A DNA stretch of 64,000 nucleotides from an uncultured Lachnospiraceae bacterium. GTDB taxonomy: Bacteria > Bacillota > Clostridia > Lachnospirales > Lachnospiraceae. Both the position numbers and the translations under genes were made by a program. The notes beneath the pieces are model-generated. The model searched no databases. It was not told the origin of the DNA and saw only the letters and a list, made by a program, of their open reading frames with translations. The stretch is taken from assembly GCA_910578335.1 (NCBI GenBank), contig CAJTPU010000002.1:173800-237799 (forward strand). Direction: 5' to 3'. How positions within the stretch are numbered: position 1 is the stretch's first letter; the number at the start of each line of letters is the position of its first letter. Below, piece after piece: positions 33,118-41,422 of this stretch.

Positions 33118-33972
33118 ATGAAACATAGATTTATTGTTGTAGCCTTATTGGTAATAACACTTCTTTCAGGTTGTGGGAATACTCAGGCAACTGATGTAAT
33201 ATCAACTGAGGAAGTGCAAGTAACAGAAACACCTATACCAGAAAACAAAGAGATAACCATACCTGATAACTGGTGGAAAAATAAGCTGTATAGAGAGCAA
33301 ACAGCGGGAACAGGAATGTACTTTTGGCTAGAGGAAATAGAAAACCGTCTTTTTATGGTGGTAAGCGGCATACCCAACGGTGATTTGTCTATGGAGTTAT
33401 GTATTGGAATAATACCAAATACGATTGATAATTACACCGCCTATGATGATAACCACGTTCAGTTTCAAGTAGAATCAGATACGAACACAATACTATTATA
33501 TAACCCAGATGTTGACCAGTGTGTTATTTACACTGATTCTAAATACGGTGGTTCTCCTATCGTTTCGGGAGTGTATGACCAAGTTTTACAGCATGAAACA
33601 GAAAAGGAAATAGGGCAGAACACAGAACAATCAGAGGGTACACAGGAAGAACAGCCTGATGACTTCTATACGGACGGTAATTATACCACCTATGGAAGAT
33701 ACCAGTGCTTTGAAACAGACACTTTTGTAAGTGTGGAAACACAGAACGGCTCATTGATATTGTCTTTTGAGCCAGAAGCAGAAACCTTTGTCCTTGACAG
33801 AAACGGAGCAGATACAGGTTGGGAGTTTATCAACTGGGAATTTGAGGACAGAGTATACACATCTGCCATTATTCAAGATAATGAACTAATCATCACTTCT
33901 ACAGAATCTTGGAGATATGACGGCACTTACATTCAACTGCCCGATATAGGTACTGACGGAGAGGGGGAATAA
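33118..33972 (+). CDS. Predicted lipoprotein of the cargo operon
   Basis: 284 residues. Type II signal peptide with lipobox LLSGCG, acylated at Cys19, then a low-complexity linker. Two globular parts: about 40-160 (DNWWKNKLYRE, MYFWLEEIENRLFMVVSG) and about 185-280 (DGNYTTYGRYQCFETDTFVS, SWRYDGTYIQL), split by a Glu/Gln-rich linker. Membrane-attached outside the cell. No family recognised; an odd partner for a nucleotide-modification protein. Surface lipoproteins on mobile elements can serve in exclusion, which is speculation here. Confidence 0.75.
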   Translation: MKHRFIVVALLVITLLSGCGNTQATDVISTEEVQVTETPIPENKEITIPDNWWKNKLYREQTAGTGMYFWLEEIENRLFMVVSGIPNGDLSMELCIGIIPNTIDNYTAYDDNHVQFQVESDTNTILLYNPDVDQCVIYTDSKYGGSPIVSGVYDQVLQHETEKEIGQNTEQSEGTQEEQPDDFYTDGNYTTYGRYQCFETDTFVSVETQNGSLILSFEPEAETFVLDRNGADTGWEFINWEFEDRVYTSAIIQDNELIITSTESWRYDGTYIQLPDIGTDGEGE

Positions 33973-33974
33973 AA

Positions 33975-34253
33975 ATGTCTGTTAATCTGGAAAATGTGAA
34001 TCATTTTAACTATGCAACAAAAAGCGGAAAAGTTTTCTGTAAACGCCAAAACAGAGTACGGAAAATAGCCCCAGAATATAAGGATTGCGACAAATGCCCT
34101 TATTTATTCGGCTCTCTGCAAGGGCAAGGCGTTGAGTGTATGTGGAAGGATATAAAGCCAGATTCCCCATTCGGTCATTATGTCTATGACCCACAGGAGG
34201 AATGTTTGAGAGTATCGGAATTGATTGATGAGGGAATTTTGAAAAAGGGTTAA
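33975..34253 (+). CDS. Hypothetical Cys-containing protein, 92 residues
   Basis: Contains YKDCDKCPYLFGSLQGQGVE with a following Cys and another near the end (QEECLRV), a possible metal site. Starts 2 nt after the lipoprotein stop and is the last gene of the cargo operon, followed by a hairpin. The pattern resembles small element-encoded proteins of unknown role; I do not recognise a family. Confidence 0.6.
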   Translation: MSVNLENVNHFNYATKSGKVFCKRQNRVRKIAPEYKDCDKCPYLFGSLQGQGVECMWKDIKPDSPFGHYVYDPQEECLRVSELIDEGILKKG

Positions 34254-34259
34254 ATAACA

Positions 34260-34288
34260 GCCCCAGAGACTATATAAGTTTCTGGGGC
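34260..34288. terminator. Hairpin at the end of the cargo operon
   Basis: An 11-bp stem with one G-U pair, GCCCCAGAGAC/GTTTCTGGGGC, between the convergent 92-residue and 199-residue genes. The U-run is weak on both strands. Confidence 0.6.
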
Positions 34289-34300
34289 GTATAGCTTTAC

Positions 34301-34900
34301 TTACAGAGTATTTGAAATACAAGAAATATCAAGATTGATAAGAGCATTTGAAATACGAATATACACTTTTCCAGCTTCTTCCATTCTACAGAACGGTTCT
34401 TGGGAGTTTTTTTCATAAGGCTTCAATACTCCCAACTGGAATAACTCCGAATAATATGCAAGTTCATTTGGTATGAAGAAAATAAGGTTCATACCAGAGT
34501 CTGATTCAATAGGAAGTCCAAAAATCAGTTTGTAAATATATTCACAGTCCAGTAAATAATCCATATCCTCCACGTAACCAATTTTATCGTCATTTCTTCG
34601 GATTTCACATGACAACTTTATATTCTGTTCCCTCTGCTCTGGGCTTGGAAACAAATATTGATAAGTGCAATCCTTGAGTATAGACCGAACTTCATCAAGA
34701 AATTGTTGCACTTTCTGCCCCTGAATTGTTCGTTCTTTTAAGACATCTGATACACATATAGCTTCCACTAATTCTCTCCCTTCTTCACGAAATCCTTGAA
34801 AAACTACCATATTACCTGTGTTCCTATCCATACATGAGCCACCAAACGCAGCCCTAAAACTTTCTTTATAATTCTTTGTTTCAGCCTTTTCTTGATACAT
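34301..34900 (-). CDS. Hypothetical protein co-transcribed with the excisionase, 199 residues
   Basis: Soluble, with FRAAFGGSCMDRNTGNMVVF, CTYQYLFPSPEQREQNIKL and LIFFIPNELAYYSELFQLG. The start overlaps the excisionase-like gene by 20 nt, so the two are translationally coupled. No family recognised. Coupling to the excisionase hints at a role in element maintenance or excision, or at cargo that is expressed when the element moves. Confidence 0.65.
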   Translation of the reverse strand: MYQEKAETKNYKESFRAAFGGSCMDRNTGNMVVFQGFREEGRELVEAICVSDVLKERTIQGQKVQQFLDEVRSILKDCTYQYLFPSPEQREQNIKLSCEIRRNDDKIGYVEDMDYLLDCEYIYKLIFGLPIESDSGMNLIFFIPNELAYYSELFQLGVLKPYEKNSQEPFCRMEEAGKVYIRISNALINLDISCISNTL

Positions 34901-35120
34901 AAATAGCCCTCCTTTTGATTTTCCTGTTATCCTGGTTCAACCATTCACAAAATTTGTCCTTTGACACTACCATACGCTTATTCAGATGAATTGTAGGAAA
35001 ATCTGCGGAGTTCATAAGCTCGTATGTCTTTCCTTTGGAAATCCCCAAAATTGTCTGAACATCTTTCGCTTGCAGTATCAGAGGAAGTGTTTCCCATGAA
35101 CTATACACATTGATGTCCAT
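34881..35120 (-). CDS. Excisionase-like MerR/HTH_17 protein
   Basis: 79 residues. A winged-helix of the excisionase type: LILQAKDVQTILGISKGKTY, LMNSADFPTIHLNKRMVV, DKFCEWLNQ. Such proteins bend attachment-site DNA and direct integrases toward excision. It has its own strong promoter and is divergent from the second XRE gene and integrase. Confidence 0.8.
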   Translation of the reverse strand: MDINVYSSWETLPLILQAKDVQTILGISKGKTYELMNSADFPTIHLNKRMVVSKDKFCEWLNQDNRKIKRRAIYVSRKG

Positions 35121-35287
35121 AGCTAAATCCTCCTGTTCATTATATTTTTATAGCCGTTTCCTTGTATTTGGAAAATCCAAAGTATTTTATATGGGGTCTG
35201 CATTTTAACGCAGGATATTCAATGTAATTGTATTATCTGCTGTTCACCTCCTGCACTAAAATCTGCTCATTGCCTGTTATGTCCATT

Positions 35288-35316
35288 ATATTACACCATT
35301 CAGCATTGATTGTCAA
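35288..35316 (-). promoter_or_regulatory. Promoter of the excisionase operon
   Basis: TTGACA (35316-35311), 17 nt, TAATAT (35293-35288) on the minus strand. The remaining 35121-35414 stretch is AT-rich and otherwise featureless apart from the opposite promoter. Confidence 0.75.
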
Positions 35317-35361
35317 GACTTTTTAACTAAAATTTTATATAGCAGTTTTTATAAAAATCTC

Positions 35362-35390
35362 TTTACTTTTTCTCTGGTTCGGTTTATAAT
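35362..35390 (+). promoter_or_regulatory. Promoter of the XRE-integrase pair
   Basis: TTTACT (35362-35367), 17 nt, TATAAT (35385-35390), followed by AAGGAGG and the start at 35415. Confidence 0.75.
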
Positions 35391-35414
35391 AAGGTTCAAG
35401 GAGGTTTTGGCATT

Positions 35415-36005
35415 ATGGAAGAATATAAATTTACAGAATTTGGAAGCCGTCTAAAGGCTCTTAGGGAACAAAACAATATCAAGCAAGGACAATTTGCGGA
35501 TAAGATAGGAATTGTAAGACAGTCCATGAGCAATTACGAAAGCGGAAAACACTGCCCTGATGTTGAGGTTCTAAAAAGAATGGCTAATTGTCTTGATTGC
35601 AGTGTAGATTACTTGTTAGGACTGACAGAACATAGGAATTATGAATCCAATGCAGAATTTGACAAAAGCCTTTCCATATTGACTAAAGCATTGTATCCCA
35701 TTCCAGAACCAATTAGAAATGTGTGGCTTGATACATTTGTCGGCACAGCCCAATGGTTAGGCAAAGACTTTAACACCAATGCACACCTACATTTTTCTGC
35801 GGTTACTTTCTTTAATACCCTTATCGAATTGGCTGGTTATTGCCTTGAAGCACAAGAAAAGCAAACAGAGGGAAACTATTCAGAAGAACTTGCCGCAGAA
35901 TATAGAAAAAAGCGTTTTTCTATGATGCTCTCTTTGAGAAATGAATTAAACGAATTGGATTTGTCCAGTAATGAAATGATTGAACAATGTAAAGGGGATG
36001 AATAA
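35415..36005 (+). CDS. XRE-family regulator upstream of the integrase
   Basis: 196 residues. N-terminal helix-turn-helix (GSRLKALREQNNIKQGQFAD, VRQSMSNYESGKHCP, MANCLDCSVDYLLGL) and a helical C-terminal domain of about 120 residues (SKALYPIPEP-like region through RNELNEL). It stops 3 nt before the integrase start, so it is co-transcribed with it; it faces the excisionase operon and could switch between the two states. Such HTH-plus-sensor proteins are common in integrative elements. Confidence 0.82.
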   Translation: MEEYKFTEFGSRLKALREQNNIKQGQFADKIGIVRQSMSNYESGKHCPDVEVLKRMANCLDCSVDYLLGLTEHRNYESNAEFDKSLSILTKALYPIPEPIRNVWLDTFVGTAQWLGKDFNTNAHLHFSAVTFFNTLIELAGYCLEAQEKQTEGNYSEELAAEYRKKRFSMMLSLRNELNELDLSSNEMIEQCKGDE

Positions 36006-36008
36006 TCT

Positions 36009-37166
36009 ATGGCAAAACGAGGACAAAATGAAGGCTCTATCCGCAAGCGGAAAGATGGCACATGGGAAGCCCGTGTAACAATCGGCATATCAGCAGACGG
36101 AAAACAACAGCGTAAATCCCTGTACGGAAAGACTCGACAGGAAGTGCATAATAAAATGACCGATTTGCTGAATAATCTGCAAAAAGGCATTATCACCAAT
36201 CCTACAGAAATGACCCTTGCCGAATGGCTTGACTATTATATGCTTGAATACAAAAAGCGGTATGTAAAGCCTACTACCTATATCAATTATACGGTAAAGG
36301 TAAAAAATCACATTAAGCCAGCTATCGGTCACTATAAGTTGAAGGCATTACGACAGGACATCATTCAGAAATTTGTCAACAGCTTATCTGATAAAGGATT
36401 AGCACCCTCTACAGTGATAGATGTTTTTAAGCTGTTAAGCAACGCCTTAGAAACGGCGGTAGACGATGGCTTGATTGTCCGAAATGTCGCTAACAGGGTA
36501 AAACTCCCAAAGACAACAAAGCCGCAAATCACCGTCTTAACACAGGAACAGCAGAACGCCTTTGTAGAACAGGCGAAAGTGACTTATATGGGAGTTGTCT
36601 ATATTTTCGACCTCTGCACAGGTATGCGGCTTGGAGAGTTGTTAGGGCTGAAATGGCAGGACATAGACTTTGAGCAGAACCAGTTGCACATTAAAAGAAT
36701 ACTCCGCAAGGTAAAAGACCCAGACAATCCAGAGGAACATTGGCACTTGGAGTTTGGTACACCGAAAACGCCGACCAGTGAGCGGATAATCCCCCTCAAC
36801 GAAACGGCTATCAAGGTGCTTGCTGACGTCTGGGAGCAACAGGAGAAAAACAAGGAAAAAGCCAGTACCGCCTACGAGGATAACGACCTTGTTTTCTGTA
36901 CCCAGTTAGGCAGACCGCTTGACCCGACCAATATGCGGCGCACCTGTTATTCTATCTGTGCGAAAATCGGCGTCAGCAACTTCCACCCTCATTGTCTCCG
37001 TCATACATTCACTACCAGAGGGGCAGAAAATAACGTAGATGTACGGGTCATGCAGAAATTCTTAGGTCATGCGACCATAAAGGAAACAGCCGACACCTAT
37101 ACGCACGTATTGGACGACTTGAAACAGAATGAAATTTTAAAACTGGATAGCGCAGTAAATTATTGA
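36009..37166 (+). CDS. Tyrosine recombinase (integrase) of the element
   Basis: 385 residues. An N-terminal arm-binding domain (GSIRKRKDGTWEARVTIG), a core-binding domain (MTLAEWLDYYMLEYKKRYVK) and a catalytic domain with the conserved residues: Arg in CTGMRLGELLGL, His-x-x-Arg in HCLRHTF, His in LGHATI and the nucleophile Tyr in DTYTHVL. Similar in length and pattern to Tn916-type integrases. Located at the right end, reading toward the att-like repeat 11 nt after its stop. Confidence 0.95.
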   Translation: MAKRGQNEGSIRKRKDGTWEARVTIGISADGKQQRKSLYGKTRQEVHNKMTDLLNNLQKGIITNPTEMTLAEWLDYYMLEYKKRYVKPTTYINYTVKVKNHIKPAIGHYKLKALRQDIIQKFVNSLSDKGLAPSTVIDVFKLLSNALETAVDDGLIVRNVANRVKLPKTTKPQITVLTQEQQNAFVEQAKVTYMGVVYIFDLCTGMRLGELLGLKWQDIDFEQNQLHIKRILRKVKDPDNPEEHWHLEFGTPKTPTSERIIPLNETAIKVLADVWEQQEKNKEKASTAYEDNDLVFCTQLGRPLDPTNMRRTCYSICAKIGVSNFHPHCLRHTFTTRGAENNVDVRVMQKFLGHATIKETADTYTHVLDDLKQNEILKLDSAVNY

Positions 37167-37176
37167 GTAAAAATAT

Positions 37177-37206
37177 CGGGTAGGGGTAAGGTAGGGGTTA
37201 AACGCC
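37177..37206 (+). repeat. Right end direct repeat of the element (att or integrase arm site)
   Basis: Two GTAGGGGT units, then TAAACGCC; matches 29316-29347 with small gaps. The shared core GGTAGGGGTT is at 29331-29340 and 37190-37199. Confidence 0.65.
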
Positions 37207-37238
37207 AAAAGGAGTTACCGCCCGCAAGCGATAACTCC
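37207..37238 (-). terminator. Hairpin downstream of ychF
   Basis: GGAGTTA/TAACTCC with three inner pairs after one mismatch, followed by TTTT on the minus strand. It could end ychF transcripts or belong to the element. Confidence 0.55.
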
Positions 37239-37273
37239 CATAAATTACAGCGTTTTCCCAACAGGAAATTGTA

Positions 37274-38371
37274 TCAGACGTTAAATCGGAACAAAATCAC
37301 ATCGCCATCCTTTACCACATAATCCTTGCCTTCCATGCCGACCAGTCCCTTTTCCCTTGCCGCCGAAAGAGAACCCTGCTCCAAAAGGTCCTTATAGTTG
37401 ACCACCTCTGCCTTGATAAAGCCCCTCTCAAAGTCTGTGTGGATTTTTCCCGCCGCCTGCGGCGCTTTTGTTCCCACTTTGATGGTCCACGCCCTTGTCT
37501 CGTCCTCTCCCGCCGTCAGATAGCTGATAAGTCCCAGCAGGCGGTAGCTTGCCTTTATCAGCTTTTCAAGCCCTGACTCCGAAAGCCCCAAATCCTCCAG
37601 AAACACCGCCTTTTCATCATCCTCTAACTCGGCAATCTCCTGCTCAATCTGCGCACAGATGACAAAGACCTCGCTGTCCTCCCCCGCCGCAAATTCCCTG
37701 ACTGCCGCTACGCCCGCATTCCCTGCGCCATCATCTGCAAGCTCGTCCTCCGACACATTCGCCGCATAGATAACGGGCTTATAGGTCAGCAGATTATAGC
37801 TTTTAAACAGCTCAGCGTCATCCTCGTCCTCTACCGCAAGGCTCTTTGCCATTCTGCCGCTCTCTAAATGTGCCTTAATCCGTTCCAAAAGCGCCAGCTC
37901 CTTCGCAAGAGCCTTGTCCATCCGCGCGCCCTTTGACACCTTTGCAATTCTCCGCTCCAGTATTTCCAAATCAGAAAAAATAAGCTCCAAGTTGATAGTC
38001 TCAATGTCTCTTAAGGGATTTACGCTTCCATCCACATGTACCACGTTTGCATCTTCAAAACAGCGCACCACATGTATGATGGCGTCCACCTCCCTGATAT
38101 TGCTAAGAAACTGGTTGCCCAGACCTTCTCCCTTGGAAGCCCCCTTCACAAGCCCCGCAATATCCACAAATTCAATCACAGCCGGCGTCACCTTCTTGGA
38201 ATGGTACATATCTCCCAAAAGCTTCAGACGCTCGTCCGGCACGGCAACAATACCCACGTTGGGGTCTATGGTGCAAAAGGGATAATTTGCTGATTCCGCT
38301 CCCGCCTTTGTCAGTGAATTAAACAGGGTGCTCTTTCCTACATTGGGCAGTCCCACGATTCCTAGTTTCAT
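37274..38371 (-). CDS. ychF: Obg-like redox-regulated ATPase YchF
   Basis: 365 residues. P-loop GLPNVGKSTLFN, switch regions with FCTIDPNVG and DIAGLVKGASKGEGLGN, and the altered specificity motif that favours ATP over GTP (NVSE where GTPases have NKxD). A coiled-coil insert and a C-terminal TGS domain (TIKVGTKAPQAAGKIHTD) are present. It binds ribosomes and affects stress responses. Last gene of the large murE-ychF run; the element's right end lies about 70 bp beyond its stop. Confidence 0.95.
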   Translation of the reverse strand: MKLGIVGLPNVGKSTLFNSLTKAGAESANYPFCTIDPNVGIVAVPDERLKLLGDMYHSKKVTPAVIEFVDIAGLVKGASKGEGLGNQFLSNIREVDAIIHVVRCFEDANVVHVDGSVNPLRDIETINLELIFSDLEILERRIAKVSKGARMDKALAKELALLERIKAHLESGRMAKSLAVEDEDDAELFKSYNLLTYKPVIYAANVSEDELADDGAGNAGVAAVREFAAGEDSEVFVICAQIEQEIAELEDDEKAVFLEDLGLSESGLEKLIKASYRLLGLISYLTAGEDETRAWTIKVGTKAPQAAGKIHTDFERGFIKAEVVNYKDLLEQGSLSAAREKGLVGMEGKDYVVKDGDVILFRFNV

Positions 38372-38375
38372 ACTT

Positions 38376-39251
38376 CTATTTTCTCCTTCCTTTCAACTCC
38401 TCAAACAACATCCTATAATTTTCATACCGGACACGACTGAGTTGTCCCTTTTCCAGCGCCGCCTTTACGCCGCATACCGGCTCGCTTATATGTACGCAGC
38501 CGCGAAAGCGGCAGCCGTCCGTATACGATGCAAATTCCGGATAATAAGCTGCAAGCTCCTCCTTCTCCAAATCAAAAAGCGAAAGGGAGCTGAAACCCGG
38601 CGTATCCATCAGGTAAGTTCCATCCTCCGAAAAAAGCAACTGGGCATGTCTGGTGGTATGCTTCCCTCTCTCAATTTTTGTACTGATTTCTCCGGTTTCC
38701 ATGACAGAGGACTTTTGCAGGCAGTTTACCAGAGAAGACTTTCCCACGCCGCTCGGTCCCGCCACGGTCGTCGTCTTCTGCGCCAAAAGCGTCTGCAGCG
38801 CCTCCATGCCCTCTTTTCTCTTCGCGCTCACAAAAAGAAGCCTGCAGCCACAGTCCCTGTAAGCTTCTCTCAGTTTTTCTTCCTCCCCTTCTTCTGCAAT
38901 ATCCTTCTTATTAAAACAAATGATGCAAGGCAGGTTTTTCTGTCCCATCATAACCAGAAAGCGGTCCAAAAGATTTAGGCTGGGCGCGGGTCTTGCCATG
39001 GAAAAGATAATAAGCGCCTGGTCTACATTGGCAACATTGGGACGCACCAGTTCATTTCTTCTGGGAAGCAGCACCTTGATATTTCCCTTCTCCCCTGCCT
39101 CCTGCAGAACGTCGATTTCCACCTCGTCTCCAACTAACGGTTTTACATTCTCTTTGCGGAAAATGCCCCTTGCCTTACATTCATAGACGCCTTTGTCCTT
39201 CACATGCACATAATAGAAGCCCGCAATTCCTTTTACTATTTTTCCCTGCAT
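38376..39251 (-). CDS. rsgA: Ribosome small-subunit GTPase RsgA
   Basis: 291 residues. OB-fold, then a circularly permuted GTPase (G4 CFNKKD before G1 GPSGVGKSSLVN, G3 DTPGF) and a C-terminal zinc site CRFRGCVHISEPVC. It assists late 30S maturation and discharges on GTP hydrolysis. Its neighbour is the PASTA kinase, the usual Firmicute order stp-prkC-rsgA. Start ATG 39251 after GGAGACGG. Confidence 0.95.
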   Translation of the reverse strand: MQGKIVKGIAGFYYVHVKDKGVYECKARGIFRKENVKPLVGDEVEIDVLQEAGEKGNIKVLLPRRNELVRPNVANVDQALIIFSMARPAPSLNLLDRFLVMMGQKNLPCIICFNKKDIAEEGEEEKLREAYRDCGCRLLFVSAKRKEGMEALQTLLAQKTTTVAGPSGVGKSSLVNCLQKSSVMETGEISTKIERGKHTTRHAQLLFSEDGTYLMDTPGFSSLSLFDLEKEELAAYYPEFASYTDGCRFRGCVHISEPVCGVKAALEKGQLSRVRYENYRMLFEELKGRRK

Positions 39252-39269
39252 ACCGTCTCCGCATTCCCC

Positions 39270-41366
39270 TTATTCTCTCACAAACTCTACTGCCCGCGTA
39301 AAGCTCCTGCTCTCGGTAGTTCCGGGGATTGTCACAGTCTCCCCCGATTCGTTTGTGGTGGTCGTGGCTGGCGTTGTCACCGTATAGGTGAACGTAATCA
39401 TTCCCTTGGAAGAAGGAATTCCGTTATGATTGGCTGCCAGCGGAAAAGTCGTCGTAGTGGTATCCAAAAGCACCTTGCCATTATCCGCCACGATTGTCAC
39501 ACCCACTGAGGTTCCCACGACATAATCGGGCGCCTCCTCCGGCGTAGGTCCTTCAATGCTTGCATTATATTTGTACGTAACCGTTTCCGAGCCAAGACTG
39601 ACCTTGATTTCCACCGTTGTTCCCGGCTCTACATAGGAGCCGTAAGAATAGCTTTGGTAGCACACCAGTCCCTGCTCATACTCGTTGGAATACACCTCTC
39701 CCGTAGATACGGCAAGTCCTGCTTCTATCAGCGTCAACACCGCATCGTCCTCCGTCTTCCCCATCAAATCAGGTACGCGGACTTTATTGTCCTCCTTCCC
39801 CAGACTGACGTTCACGGTTATCACGGAACCGATGGGCGCCTTCCCTCCCACCGGACTCTGGGAAATGACATTTCCTTTTTCCACGTCGGCAGAATAGCTC
39901 TCCGTCTTGTTGACAGAAAAGCCTTGTCCCGCAAGCTGATTGGCTGCATCCTCATAAGAACGCCCCACCACGTTTGGCACTTCCCTGCCTTCCGTACCGG
40001 CGCTGACCGTAAGCGTTACCGTAGTCCCCTTTTTCACGGAAGTTCCCTCCGTAATATCCGCGCTGATTACAATATTCTGCTCATAAGCCTCCGACTCCAC
40101 ATAGTTCAATTCTGTCAGAAGCCCCAGCTCCCGAAGCTGCTTCTGTGCCTCGGCAACGGACATGCCGGAGACCTTTATCATGGGCACCGTTTCACTCTCC
40201 ACCGTGCTCTCTTCCGTTGTTGTCGGCGTTCCCTTATCCTCTCCGCCAAATCCAAAGATGCCGGTAATTTTCCCTACAAAATAGATAATGACGCAGCAGA
40301 TGATAAGACCTGCCACCACGGCAAGAATCGTAGTAATCCTTTCCATCTTGGGGTCATAACCGTCCTCATACTCTTCCTCCGGATACTCGTCCTCCTCTAT
40401 CAGCTCCGTGTCATTTTTTAAGCGCAGCGTCTCTTCCATATAATCCCTGCGATCCGACTGCCGCTTTATCTGCGCCATTTCGTTGTCAGAAATGAATCTT
40501 GTTGCCGCATCTTCATCCGGGTCGTTGAACACGACAAAGGTATCCTCCGGATTGATAAGGGACTGCTTTAAATCCTCTATCAGCTCTGCCATGGACTGAT
40601 ATCTTCTGTCGGGGCTTTTCTGACAGCATTTTAAGACAATCAGCTCTACTCCCGCCGGAATTTCCGGCACAAAATCCTTGGGGCTTGGTATTTCTTCCTG
40701 AATATGCTTGATGGCAATCGCCACCGTGGTTTCCCCGTTAAACGGCACGCGCCCTGTCAGCATCTCAAACATCGTGATGCCCAGTGAATAGATATCGCTT
40801 TTCTCATCGCTGTAGCCGCCCCTCGCCTGCTCAGGCGAGGTATAATGAACGGAACCCATGACGTTGGACGTTATGGTGTTGCTGGTCGCCGCCTTGGCAA
40901 TGCCAAAGTCCGTTACCTTTACCTTTCCTTCTTTGGAAATAATGATATTCTGGGGCTTGATATCCCTGTGAATGATATGGTTGTTATGTGCCGCCTCTAT
41001 TCCCATAGATACCTGAATGGCAATGCTGACCGCCTCCTTGTAGGAAAGCCTTGCCTTTTTTTCAATGTACTTTTTGAGGGTAATCCCCTCGACCAGCTCC
41101 ATTACAATATAGTAGATACCGTTTTCTTCCCCGACATCATATACGTTCACAATATTGGGATGCATAAGCCCCGCTGCCGCCTGCGCCTCCACACGGAACT
41201 TGGACACAAAATTGGCGTTTTCTGAAAATTCCTGCTTCAGCACCTTCACCGCGACAAAACGATTCAGCTTATGGCACTTTGCCTTATATACGTCAGACAT
41301 GCCGCCGGTTCCAATTTTTTCCAATATTTCGTAACGTTCTCCAATCATCATTCCGATTTTAATCAT
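39270..41366 (-). CDS. prkC: PASTA-domain Ser/Thr protein kinase
   Basis: 698 residues. Hanks-type kinase (MIGERYEILEKIGTGGMSDV, VAVKVLK, IHRDIKPQNIII, TDFGIAKA, YTSPEQARGG), an acidic juxtamembrane stretch, one membrane helix (AVVAGLIICCVIIYFVGKI), then three extracellular PASTA repeats and a Thr-rich C-terminal domain of about 120 residues. It senses muropeptides or lipid II and controls growth, division and spore germination. The phosphatase gene lies immediately upstream. Confidence 0.95.
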   Translation of the reverse strand: MIKIGMMIGERYEILEKIGTGGMSDVYKAKCHKLNRFVAVKVLKQEFSENANFVSKFRVEAQAAAGLMHPNIVNVYDVGEENGIYYIVMELVEGITLKKYIEKKARLSYKEAVSIAIQVSMGIEAAHNNHIIHRDIKPQNIIISKEGKVKVTDFGIAKAATSNTITSNVMGSVHYTSPEQARGGYSDEKSDIYSLGITMFEMLTGRVPFNGETTVAIAIKHIQEEIPSPKDFVPEIPAGVELIVLKCCQKSPDRRYQSMAELIEDLKQSLINPEDTFVVFNDPDEDAATRFISDNEMAQIKRQSDRRDYMEETLRLKNDTELIEEDEYPEEEYEDGYDPKMERITTILAVVAGLIICCVIIYFVGKITGIFGFGGEDKGTPTTTEESTVESETVPMIKVSGMSVAEAQKQLRELGLLTELNYVESEAYEQNIVISADITEGTSVKKGTTVTLTVSAGTEGREVPNVVGRSYEDAANQLAGQGFSVNKTESYSADVEKGNVISQSPVGGKAPIGSVITVNVSLGKEDNKVRVPDLMGKTEDDAVLTLIEAGLAVSTGEVYSNEYEQGLVCYQSYSYGSYVEPGTTVEIKVSLGSETVTYKYNASIEGPTPEEAPDYVVGTSVGVTIVADNGKVLLDTTTTTFPLAANHNGIPSSKGMITFTYTVTTPATTTTNESGETVTIPGTTESRSFTRAVEFVRE

Positions 41367-41422
41367 GTTTTTCCTTCCATACAGCGCTGCCGCAACACAT
41401 GCAACACCGTTTCACTCCTAAA

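Larger units (their letters stand above)
29316..37206 (+). mobile_element. Integrated mobilisable element with Rep, integrase and Nmad3 cargo
   Basis: About 7.9 kb between ychF and mraZ. Most genes run on the plus strand, against the flanking chromosome, and the region is more AT-rich. Content in order: rolling-circle Rep, a 75-residue protein, an XRE regulator, a five-gene cargo operon, a 199-residue protein with an excisionase-like protein, a second XRE regulator and a tyrosine integrase at the right end. Imperfect direct repeats of about 30 bp occur at 29316-29347 and 37177-37206. No relaxase other than the HUH Rep and no coupling protein or T4SS is present, so it would need a helper. Exact ends are not proved. 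Confidence 0.82.
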
